From an uncultured Lachnospiraceae bacterium (GTDB lineage: Bacteria > Bacillota > Clostridia > Lachnospirales > Lachnospiraceae), in the NCBI GenBank assembly GCA_947626745.1, contig CANQTF010000005.1, positions 1 to 64,000 of the forward strand: a DNA stretch of 64,000 nt. Direction: 5' to 3'. A program made the translations under genes and the position numbers. The notes beneath the pieces were generated by a model. That model did no database searches, had not been told where the DNA came from, and was given only the letters and a program-made list of their open reading frames with translations. How positions within the stretch are numbered: position 1 is the first letter of the stretch; the number at the start of each line of letters is the position of its first letter. Positions 9,666 through 18,708 of the stretch are shown here, piece after piece.

Positions 9666-10212
9666 ACTGACAAACAACAACAGAGGCTTTTCCCTCGTGG
9701 AGCTGGTCATCGTGATCGCGATCATCGCCGTGGTCGGTCTCGGCGCGACCTTGTCCATCATTCTGATCTTCAGCGCCAACGCCAAGACCTGTGCCAACGA
9801 TATCTTGGGCGCGATCGCCGAGTGCAAGATCGAGACCATGAGCAAGGGGCAGGGCAACGTCAAGCTGCTGCTCTACCGCGACGGCGCGGGCGGCACGGTC
9901 TACAGCGAGCTGCAGATCAGGGATAATGCAAGCGCCGCGTGGGAGACGAAGGGCGGCGAGCGGGAGAAGATCGGCGCGAGCAAGTGTACCGTTACGAGCG
10001 GCGGCGCGGAGCTGCCGACCGACCAAAGCGGCGCGTGGGTGATCTGCTACAACCGCAGCACGGGCGCATTCGTGGAGGCGGGCGACGGCGCTGCGGGCGA
10101 GGCGACCACACAGTCCCTGTTGGATCAGGGCATAGAGGTACAGGGCGGCAGCAAGCATTACCGCATCAAACTGGAAAGGCTGACCGGCAAGACGACGAAG
10201 ACACTGGAATAG
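9643..10212 (+). CDS. Type IV prepilin-like protein (GspH-like)
   Basis: 'NNRG^FSLVELVIVIAIIAVVGLGATLSIILIFSANAKTCAND'; start overlaps upstream CDS by 23 nt. Confidence 0.85.
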   Translation: MRIGSRSKLTNNNRGFSLVELVIVIAIIAVVGLGATLSIILIFSANAKTCANDILGAIAECKIETMSKGQGNVKLLLYRDGAGGTVYSELQIRDNASAAWETKGGEREKIGASKCTVTSGGAELPTDQSGAWVICYNRSTGAFVEAGDGAAGEATTQSLLDQGIEVQGGSKHYRIKLERLTGKTTKTLE

Positions 10213-10287
10213 CTTCGGCACGGACGGGCTGACGCGGGGCGGACGCAGGACCGGAAAGGACTGCGGCAGTAAGAAGAAAGGATCCTG

Positions 10288-12972
10288 ATGATGAAAAGAG
10301 ACCAGAAAGGCTTTACGATAGTGGAATTGATCATAGCCGTGGCGATCCTCGCGATCGTGGTGCTCGCGGTGGGCGGCTTCATGGTGGTGGGCTCCAGAAG
10401 CTACACCAACGCGAATACCGATATCATGCTGCAGCAGGACGCACAGCTTGCCCTGAACCAGATATCCGACGTCATCATCGACACCACCGACAGCATCAGC
10501 TACAGCTTGGACGGCGTGAGCGTGGTGAAGGATGCCTATTACGATGGCGAGGCGACGAACAAGACGCTGGTCGTGGTGAACCGCGGCAACGAAGAGAGCA
10601 ATAACAACAACAAGAACTACTGGTTTCGCTGGGTCAAGGATTCCGCAGCGCCGGAGACGGAGACGGGCGTGATCTACTTCAATGAAGTAGATGTTACGAT
10701 AGACCCCTCCAAGAGCGAGGCGGAGCAGATCGCGGCGATACAGACGCAGATACAGGACGATCTGGACGCGCATTTCTCATCGGGTGTGGCAGAGCCGGAT
10801 ACGCCCGTGCTGGCGGAGCATGTGCAGAAGTTTTCCATTGATATCTCGCAGTTTGAGGAGAACCGCGTGGTCATGATCGCCATGACCTTCGAGAACGGCG
10901 GCAGACAGTACGACACCTCCAATAACGTGACGGTCCGCAACCGGATCGCGCTGAATACGATCGATGTCGATCCCATGAAGCTGGCGGACACTTTCGTGAT
11001 CGACGACCCCGGCAGCATCATCATCGAGCCCGGCGAGTCTTACACGATCCCGATGCCGGCGGTGACCAGTCCCGCCGAGGATCAGGCGCTCACATGGAAG
11101 AGCGTGCCCGACATCACGCCGGAGGGCACGGTACAGATAGGGCTGACCGATACGCGGGAGTCCTTCAACGTCAGGGTCGAGCGTCTGAACGAGCAGTATG
11201 CGGGACAGAACGACCGCGTGGCGAAGACCGTGAAGGTCAGGATCAAGCGGGCCACGGCGGTCAACATCACCTGCGCGCAGACCACCATTGAAGCGGGACA
11301 GCCGGTGGAGTTGACCGCATCGGTCAAAGGCAATGCGCTGGGCGAAAATTGTGTCAACGACGGGGTAGGCACCCACGGGACCGACGACATAAATAAGGAC
11401 AAGGACGTGACAAACTGGCGCATCGTTTCGGGCGCGGAGTTCGTGGAGGGCGGCATCGACGGCAGCAGCAACGAGCACGGCACGGAGGCGTCCCTGACGA
11501 TCAAATCCACGGCGGCGGAAGGCTCGGAGATCATCATCGAGGCGGATTCGGCTCTGTCCGTCCGCAAGCCTTACGATACCGTCACGGGCCGCTTCGTCAT
11601 CAGGGTGGACAAAGGCATCAGCGGCGATTATCCGCTGCAGGGCAACTTCAAGCTGGGCACCTGGGACGATCCGGGTCCGCTCGACTATATGCGCTCTCAT
11701 TTGGAGACGAATTTTGACCACTATATCTATTGTGTGCGCGTCAGAGAGAAGACTGCGACGACCGCGGCAAACGATCTGGTGGTGTTATACGAGACGACGG
11801 GAGCAAACGAGAGATTCTTCCCGGATCTTCTGGGCCTGACCTGGGACCGCGAATACAGGATCACGTTTCAGGTGCTCGACCCCGTCTCCAAGGAGACCAG
11901 AGAAAAGAAGCAAAGGGGCGAAGTATGGGGGCTGTATGCGGACAGTAATGAAGATATCGTCAATGAGTATCTGGCGCATATCGATCCCGTGACGGGCAAG
12001 TATGTGGGCGACAAGTATCCGGCAGACGATCTGTACAGCGGTCTGCTGAGTCCTCCTGCGGCGTCTTTCCGGTATAACGACATCACTTATCCGAATAACG
12101 ACAAGGATTACAGCGAGAGTTATCATTACCACTTTGGCAACGCCAATGAGACCGTAATGGGAAGGCCGGTCTTGGGCGAGTCGGCGAACATCAGGTACAA
12201 TTCGATCGAAAATCAGTTGACCTTCTCCGTATACAAGGGCGAAGGCAGCGATCCCTCGTCTTGGGAGACGATCTATGCCTATGAGGAGAAGGACGGCCAT
12301 TTGGGCTACACGGGGTCGAATCGCTACGGTTCGCTGTCCGTCAACCCGCAGGGCAGCGAGCTTTTGAAGAAGGAGGACAATAACGACCTGACGAAGACCC
12401 TCGGCACATACCACATCGTGCCCGGCTTCTACTATGCCAACAATCTGAACCTCAACCACCTGAATTATATCTATCCGGTGACCGGCGGCGGCCAGCTGGA
12501 TACCAGCAAGATGGGGCTGGACGGGAACGGCGGCGACTACTCGCTGCACTATTACCCGCAGACGGCGGCGGCCATAACGCTCAAGATAGAAATGGGAAAT
12601 ATGAAGCTGTCCGTGGCAGACAGCGATCTGAACGGCGGCGACGTCTATCTCAATCTCCCCGCGCCTAAGAAGGGGTATGACGACTTCTGGTTCGAGTTGG
12701 AGAAAGAGGAGGAGCAGGTCAAGGAAGGGCAGCGGCTGGAGGTCTGGAAGGACGGCAAGAAGTACAAGGAATTGAGTCAGGTCAAGGCTTCGTGCAAATA
12801 TGATCCTTCGGACGGCTCCTATACGGTGCATCTGTGGAATACGGAGTGGAAACCGAACGCGGCGAACGTATGGGAGGAGTATTTGGTCGATCTGGGCGAA
12901 TACAAGTGGCGGCCGGGCGACGATACGTGGACCTGCAAGACGGCGGGCACAGGCAGCAAGAAGATAAACTAG
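10288..12972 (+). CDS. Type IV prepilin-like protein (GspJ-like) with Ig-like domains, 894 aa
   Basis: 'KG^FTIVELIIAVAILAIVVLAVGGFMVV' signal; 'VNITCAQTTIEAGQPVELTASV' Ig-like segment. Confidence 0.85.
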   Translation: MMKRDQKGFTIVELIIAVAILAIVVLAVGGFMVVGSRSYTNANTDIMLQQDAQLALNQISDVIIDTTDSISYSLDGVSVVKDAYYDGEATNKTLVVVNRGNEESNNNNKNYWFRWVKDSAAPETETGVIYFNEVDVTIDPSKSEAEQIAAIQTQIQDDLDAHFSSGVAEPDTPVLAEHVQKFSIDISQFEENRVVMIAMTFENGGRQYDTSNNVTVRNRIALNTIDVDPMKLADTFVIDDPGSIIIEPGESYTIPMPAVTSPAEDQALTWKSVPDITPEGTVQIGLTDTRESFNVRVERLNEQYAGQNDRVAKTVKVRIKRATAVNITCAQTTIEAGQPVELTASVKGNALGENCVNDGVGTHGTDDINKDKDVTNWRIVSGAEFVEGGIDGSSNEHGTEASLTIKSTAAEGSEIIIEADSALSVRKPYDTVTGRFVIRVDKGISGDYPLQGNFKLGTWDDPGPLDYMRSHLETNFDHYIYCVRVREKTATTAANDLVVLYETTGANERFFPDLLGLTWDREYRITFQVLDPVSKETREKKQRGEVWGLYADSNEDIVNEYLAHIDPVTGKYVGDKYPADDLYSGLLSPPAASFRYNDITYPNNDKDYSESYHYHFGNANETVMGRPVLGESANIRYNSIENQLTFSVYKGEGSDPSSWETIYAYEEKDGHLGYTGSNRYGSLSVNPQGSELLKKEDNNDLTKTLGTYHIVPGFYYANNLNLNHLNYIYPVTGGGQLDTSKMGLDGNGGDYSLHYYPQTAAAITLKIEMGNMKLSVADSDLNGGDVYLNLPAPKKGYDDFWFELEKEEEQVKEGQRLEVWKDGKKYKELSQVKASCKYDPSDGSYTVHLWNTEWKPNAANVWEEYLVDLGEYKWRPGDDTWTCKTAGTGSKKIN

Positions 12973-13023
12973 CGTGACGGCAAGACAACGATAACCTTTC
13001 AGCAGTATAATGGGGCGATAAGT

Positions 13024-16000
13024 ATGGAACACAATGAGATCATGGAAACAGGGAAACTCCACAGCGAGGGCGGGAGCGGAGACGGCAGGAAGAAGCTTCT
13101 GCTGATCGCCGCGCTGACGTCACTGCTCTTGGCCGTGGCCGGTGCGATCTACGGCGCTTTCCGTCTGGGAAAGAAGCGGGGCGCGCAGGAGGCGGCAAAG
13201 CAGCGCACAGCGAAGCGGCGTAAGGCGGGGCGTGTCTCCGGCAGGAACAGACATGCGGCGGCCGGAAAGAGCGGGGTGCATGAGAGCGGGAGGCCGGAGG
13301 AACGGTCCGCGGCGCAGCCTGTCTATGTGGTGCGCCCTCTGCAGCCGAAGAAGAAGGAGAGCCGGGCGAAACGTTTCCGGCGGCATCTGTGTGCGGCGGC
13401 CGCAGTGATCCTTGTGATCTCCATGGTGGGCTCGAGTACGCTGCCCTATGGGGAGACGCCCACCGTTCTGGCGCGGGAGTCCTTCTCCGGCATCGGCAGG
13501 ATCGTGGCGGAGCACGAGTCCGAGCCTTATACGATATTGGATATCACGGCGGCGAACGCAGCCGATTCCTCTTCCCACACGTTCAATCTGGGCTCGATGG
13601 GCTATCTGGTGAACGGACAGTCCGCGCTGCAGACGGAGCTGGCGAAGATATTCAGCGACGACCTGACCTCCACGGGCGGCGTCGGCGGTACGGGAACGGC
13701 GGCGACGAAAACCTATGCAACGTATGATAAAAGACAGGAATTATTTAAAAATCTGACAAATTCCTCAGACCTCGTGACATATCAGGAGGCTTACGGCGGC
13801 GTGAGCGGCATGTCCACGAGCGGCTATACGCAGATCTATGCCGGGGATACGGCGGGCGCTGCGACGGGCGGTACCGGCACCGGCACTTCTACGGCGGTTA
13901 CGGGACAGAGCTTCTATGCAAGGATAGTGGAGAATACAAGCAAGACAGGCAATTACAACAAAGCGGAAGGATATGCGGGAATCGGCGGGCGTTTTGCCCT
14001 GCCGACCTATGGCTACGACGCCGAGAACGGAACGCTGCGCATTACCTTTAAGCGGGCCGGCGTCGTGCCAGAGGTGACAAACGGTTATGTGGTGCGCGTG
14101 CGCGGCGCGATGGCCGAGAACGGACAGCGCACCGAGTTTGCCACGGATACGACGGGCGTCTATCTCTGCGGCGAGGACGGCACATACAGCTATGTGGGTA
14201 CGGTGGCGCAGCTCATCGGCAGGACCTACACGAGAGTCGAGGACGAGCAGGAGCAGGAGCAGCAGCCCCAGCAGAATACGGTGACGCAGTCCCCCCAGAC
14301 GCCGGCCGAGCCGACGCCGGAGGGCGACGGCAATACGGAGCAGGACGGTGACGGGAACGGCGGCGGTGAAGGCGATGAAAGCGGCGACGGCAGCGAGGGC
14401 GAGACCACGCCCGCGCCGAGCGAGCCGGCGACAGACCCCAACCCCGCGCCGCCTGAGCCGACGCCAGATCCCAACTCTGCGCCGCCTGAGCCGGCATCGG
14501 CGCCTGGCGGGAACAGTGAAGACAACGGAAGCAACTCCACAGGGGAAGGCGAGCCGCTGATCTCCCGCGCGCTTTCGATGCCGGGCGGCTGGTATCTGCT
14601 GGCCGGGCTGACACCCGACGGCGGCGAAGGGCAGCCGGGCACAACGCCGCCGGAGCAGAGCGCAGATCCCGGTGACGGAGACGGCGAGCCGGATACGACG
14701 CCCACAACGCCGCCGGAGCAGAACACGGATCCCGGTGACGGAGACGGCGGGCAGGGTACGACGCCCACAGCGCCGCCGGAGCAGAGCGCAGATCCCGGTG
14801 ACGGAGACGGCGGGCAGGGTACGACGCCCACAACGCCGCCGGAGCAGAGCACGGATCCCGGCGACGGCGAAACACAGGATTCCGACGGTGGCGGCAGCTT
14901 CCACTATGTTGCGTCAGGCCCGGAGGACAGTGAGATAGACTGGTCCGTGTATGAGGATCTGGCAGTATGTTATTTCGAGCCCGCCACGGGGGAAGAACCG
15001 GCAGGCACGATCCTGTATGAAGTGGACAGCGTGGAGGAGATCGAGTCCGGCAGCGGGCTTCCCAGGCCCTTAGATGCCTATACGCGGCCCACAACAGGCG
15101 GCGCGATCATGCCGATCGGCGGCGGAACAGGGCTGCCGGGAACGGCACAGAACGGCATGAGCACCTACGGCACGGCGCCGATCGGCGGTCCATGGAGCCC
15201 TTACGGCACTTCTCCCAGTACGACGCCGGCTGGGTATATCTACACGCCGGGAACGGGCGATTATGATCTGGTGTATGTCTGCGGCGGGGACGTTGTGCCC
15301 GCGCCGTCGGATACGACGCTGGTGCTGGTTCAGGTGCAGGGCGCGCCTGTCTATGTGCGCTGCACCACCGGCGATGTGCTGAAGGACTCTGTATTCAGCT
15401 CCCTGTCCGGCGGCGACAATGAGAGCAGCGGGTTCAGCATTCAGGTCGTCAGCAAGCGGGCGGACGAAGTGACGGTTTCCGACGTAGCGGATGCGGATCT
15501 GATCTTTCTGGAGGACGGCAAGAACAGCCCGTTATCGACCACAGGCACAGCAGGGGGCAGCACGCTGACGGCGGCCTACATCGGCAGCGGCAGCACCGCC
15601 GGCGGTGGCGGCACTGTGGGCAGCTCGGGAGCGGATATGGCGCCCGATGTGATGCGGCGTATCCTGCTGGACGCGGCGGAAGATTTGAAGCCCGTGATCG
15701 TGGAGCACGATGTGGCCACAGACGAAGATCACTATAAGGATTCCAATTACCAGTATCTGGCGCGGGCGTTCCTGAAAGACGATCTGGCGGGCTTCTGCGC
15801 GGCGATGGACGAGGGAAGCAATTTCGCCGATAATGTCAAAATGAATGTAAGTTCCGGCAGTTATCCGGATAAAACAGACAATAGCTATCATTATGTAAAC
15901 CGAAATGTATATATCGTAGGCTCCGGCACGACGCTTGTCAGCACAGGCTTTGCTACGAAGTTTGACGGCACGAATGCAAAGGCGGGCTTCTCCGAGGTGC

Positions 16001-18498
16001 TGGATGCCATCAGCGCGGAGAACACCACTCTCTCCGAGGAGAATCGGATCTCGGCGGAGGTCAGCCCGGCGCGCGCGGTGCAGTATATCATCAACTATGC
16101 GGTGGGCATCGTCGGTGATTTCGGCGATCTCCGCATTCTGGAGTTACAGCCCTCGGCCAACCGGCGCTCCGATCTGTGGCAGGAGGGCGACGATACGAAG
16201 CTGGTCTGGAAGCGGGATTCGGTGAAGACGGCGAAGCAGATCCTGTTCAGCAGGGAAGCCTTCCGCGCTGACATCGACACGAAGTCCGTGGTGGAATTTA
16301 ACGGCGAGTGGGAGGATATCAACGGCGTCTATGACATCGTGTTCATCGGTCTGGACGGACAGCGCCTGAACCGGAACGGGGACGGCGAGACGCGCTACAA
16401 CAATGAAGATCTGAACGGCAAGGTCTACCATACCGGCGATTCGTCCGGTGCGGGAAATTATGATGCGAACGACATCACGGGGCAGAAGATGGAAGACCTG
16501 CTGAACTATATGAAGGCCGGATATCCCGTGCTGGTGGAGGACGACTGCTTTGAGGACGGCTCGGCCAAGCATGCGGACGGCGGCGATATCAACACGACTT
16601 ATATACAGGAGGATTCGGTCATGTACCGTTTCCTGAAGGCGGCGGTCGAGGATGACCAGTATGAGAACTGTATCTTCACGGTGTCCGACGTGCTGTCCAA
16701 TTCCATGTTCATGACCAGAGTGCGCCTGTCGAAGCCGCGTCTGGAATTGGTGGACGCGGAGGGGAATGAGGCGGCCGTCGTACAGACGCTGTCGCGCGGC
16801 GAGGACGATGCGTATCACGGACAGCTCTACTATCGTGTGAAGAATAACAGGGGCGAGGATTATTCCGGCGACGCGGTGGTGCGCGTCTACGCGGACTACA
16901 ACCACGACGGCAGCTTCGTGCCCGCCGAGGAAGTGACCGAATACCTGAACGCGGACAATATGCTGGACGTGAAGATAGACGGCATGGGGCCGGGCATCCT
17001 GCCCTGGAAGCTGGAGGTGTCGGATTCCGGCAACGGGTACAGGCGAAGCTCCGTTCTGGGATATTTCCAGCTCGACAGCGAGTACACCGACGATCTTAAG
17101 GTATTGCAGATCACGGAGAAGAAGGGCGATCCGCTGTATGACCTGCAGCAGATCTACAGCAAGAAGAAGGATTCCGTGCTGGCGCATTATCTGAAGGGCG
17201 CGGAGCAGATCATGAACGTGAAGTGGCAGTTCGATTCCCTGACGCCGGCGCAGCTGGCGGAGAAGCTGGCGGAGAACGCCAACTATCTGAGCCAGTGGGA
17301 TGTGGTGGTGCTGACGTTGGACGGCATGGCGGCGAATGACGCAGTGACGGAGGCGATCGGGCGCTATACGGGCGAGGGCAGGAGTCTGCTCGTGTGCGGG
17401 CAGGAGCCCGACAGCCAGAGCCAGAGAGCGGGCTTAAGCGGCGCGCTGCTGGGGCAGACGGACAACAGGACCTATGTGGACATCGGGGCTGGCGGCGCGG
17501 ACGGCTATAAGCGTTACGACGGCCTGAAAGCGGATATGTATCTGGGGCAGACGCTGCTCAAAGCCGAGCCGGTCAATACTGGCTCCATATCTCTATACCC
17601 CTACACGATAGACGGCAGATTTACCTTCGGGGAGAGAGGACTGCTCAGGGCGGCGCCTTATCTGCTGGACTTCGAGGACAATCTGGCCAGCGAGGAGAAC
17701 GTCTCCTATGTGACGGCCTGGTATACCTTCGGCAGCGATGACCCGACCGGTTCCGCTTACGGGATCTCGCCCAAGGACGCGCGCAACAACTATTACTGCT
17801 ACAGCAAGGGCAATGTGGTCTATCTGGCGCAGTCCCAGTATCCGTATACCTGTGACGAGACGACGGGGCCGGCGCCGGACGGCGAGGGCGTGGACGAGAG
17901 CCGTTTCTTCGTGAACGCGCTGACGGCGGCTTACGATGCCGGGCTTCACAACGCGCATATCCATATCGTGGGCGGTTTCTCGGATGATGCGGCGGACATC
18001 AACAGCATCTCCGTGCCTTTCGACGAGACGTGGACCACGGATACCGTTTCGTTTGACGAGGAGACGGGCGGCATCGTAGGCAATACCGTGGACGTGTACT
18101 TTAAGTTCCGCGACAACAACTTTGCGCCGCAGAAGGTCTCCGAGCTGGGCTTCTACTACGAAGATCCGGACGGCGGAGAGGTGGATATCGGAAATGACAA
18201 GGTGTCGGCGACGCCGTTTACCTCGGAGGTGTGGACCGTCACGGACAATAAGCTGGTGAAGCTGCAGCCGGGAGAAGAGCTGAAGCCCGGCAAGATATAC
18301 CGCATCAAAGCGCCGGTCAAGACCCTGCAGAAGACGTCGCCGCTCACCAGAGGGGACGCTGCGCAGCAGGAACAGGCGAACAAGGCGGATATCTATATCG
18401 TGCTGCAGACCTCCTTCACGCGGGGCGGCAGGTCCTATCGGATCACCAGCTCCGACGCGGTATCCCTGAACAGGACCAGATTGTTCCTGTTAGAGTAG
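13024..18498 (+). CDS. Giant membrane/surface protein (possibly DUF5057-type) of pilus-like locus, 1824 aa
   Basis: Single long ORF, two hydrophobic N-terminal segments, Pro/Asp/Gly-rich repeat region, long extracellular-type body. Confidence 0.75.
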   Translation: MEHNEIMETGKLHSEGGSGDGRKKLLLIAALTSLLLAVAGAIYGAFRLGKKRGAQEAAKQRTAKRRKAGRVSGRNRHAAAGKSGVHESGRPEERSAAQPVYVVRPLQPKKKESRAKRFRRHLCAAAAVILVISMVGSSTLPYGETPTVLARESFSGIGRIVAEHESEPYTILDITAANAADSSSHTFNLGSMGYLVNGQSALQTELAKIFSDDLTSTGGVGGTGTAATKTYATYDKRQELFKNLTNSSDLVTYQEAYGGVSGMSTSGYTQIYAGDTAGAATGGTGTGTSTAVTGQSFYARIVENTSKTGNYNKAEGYAGIGGRFALPTYGYDAENGTLRITFKRAGVVPEVTNGYVVRVRGAMAENGQRTEFATDTTGVYLCGEDGTYSYVGTVAQLIGRTYTRVEDEQEQEQQPQQNTVTQSPQTPAEPTPEGDGNTEQDGDGNGGGEGDESGDGSEGETTPAPSEPATDPNPAPPEPTPDPNSAPPEPASAPGGNSEDNGSNSTGEGEPLISRALSMPGGWYLLAGLTPDGGEGQPGTTPPEQSADPGDGDGEPDTTPTTPPEQNTDPGDGDGGQGTTPTAPPEQSADPGDGDGGQGTTPTTPPEQSTDPGDGETQDSDGGGSFHYVASGPEDSEIDWSVYEDLAVCYFEPATGEEPAGTILYEVDSVEEIESGSGLPRPLDAYTRPTTGGAIMPIGGGTGLPGTAQNGMSTYGTAPIGGPWSPYGTSPSTTPAGYIYTPGTGDYDLVYVCGGDVVPAPSDTTLVLVQVQGAPVYVRCTTGDVLKDSVFSSLSGGDNESSGFSIQVVSKRADEVTVSDVADADLIFLEDGKNSPLSTTGTAGGSTLTAAYIGSGSTAGGGGTVGSSGADMAPDVMRRILLDAAEDLKPVIVEHDVATDEDHYKDSNYQYLARAFLKDDLAGFCAAMDEGSNFADNVKMNVSSGSYPDKTDNSYHYVNRNVYIVGSGTTLVSTGFATKFDGTNAKAGFSEVLDAISAENTTLSEENRISAEVSPARAVQYIINYAVGIVGDFGDLRILELQPSANRRSDLWQEGDDTKLVWKRDSVKTAKQILFSREAFRADIDTKSVVEFNGEWEDINGVYDIVFIGLDGQRLNRNGDGETRYNNEDLNGKVYHTGDSSGAGNYDANDITGQKMEDLLNYMKAGYPVLVEDDCFEDGSAKHADGGDINTTYIQEDSVMYRFLKAAVEDDQYENCIFTVSDVLSNSMFMTRVRLSKPRLELVDAEGNEAAVVQTLSRGEDDAYHGQLYYRVKNNRGEDYSGDAVVRVYADYNHDGSFVPAEEVTEYLNADNMLDVKIDGMGPGILPWKLEVSDSGNGYRRSSVLGYFQLDSEYTDDLKVLQITEKKGDPLYDLQQIYSKKKDSVLAHYLKGAEQIMNVKWQFDSLTPAQLAEKLAENANYLSQWDVVVLTLDGMAANDAVTEAIGRYTGEGRSLLVCGQEPDSQSQRAGLSGALLGQTDNRTYVDIGAGGADGYKRYDGLKADMYLGQTLLKAEPVNTGSISLYPYTIDGRFTFGERGLLRAAPYLLDFEDNLASEENVSYVTAWYTFGSDDPTGSAYGISPKDARNNYYCYSKGNVVYLAQSQYPYTCDETTGPAPDGEGVDESRFFVNALTAAYDAGLHNAHIHIVGGFSDDAADINSISVPFDETWTTDTVSFDEETGGIVGNTVDVYFKFRDNNFAPQKVSELGFYYEDPDGGEVDIGNDKVSATPFTSEVWTVTDNKLVKLQPGEELKPGKIYRIKAPVKTLQKTSPLTRGDAAQQEQANKADIYIVLQTSFTRGGRSYRITSSDAVSLNRTRLFLLE
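14641..14868 (+). repeat. 63-bp in-frame tandem repeat (~3.6 copies)
   Basis: acaacgccgccggagcagagcgcagatcccggtgacggagacgg... repeats at 14641, 14704, 14767 and 14830 (partial). Confidence 0.95.
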
Positions 18499-18548
18499 CG
18501 GGGCGTCTGCCGGAACACAAATCATAAGAAAATATGGGAACGATCCTT

Positions 18549-18578
18549 GGAAAAGCTCTGCACAGGCAGGGCTTTTCC
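18549..18578 (+). terminator. Possible intrinsic terminator after pilus-like locus
   Basis: ggaaaagc...gcttttcc stem; downstream T-tract is weak. Confidence 0.4.
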
Positions 18579-18634
18579 GCATTTCTTCTATAATAATATG
18601 GGACTGCCGAAACGGCTCCTCGCAAAATTTTTCC

Positions 18635-18663
18635 TTGTCATCTCAGACGATTTAGTGTATAGT
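18635..18663 (+). promoter_or_regulatory. Candidate topA promoter
   Basis: TTGTCA - 17 nt - TATAGT. Confidence 0.65.
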
Positions 18664-18708
18664 GATTTCCGTTGACACACCGTTTCATGGAAATAAGGGG
18701 AATATGCT

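Noticed and set aside
14641-14868. CRISPR array
   Set aside because: Units are contiguous in-frame coding repeats with no unique spacers.
13765-14904. Arg-rich repeated antisense ORFs over the 63-bp repeat
   Set aside because: Direct consequence of the plus-strand tandem repeat; no independent support.
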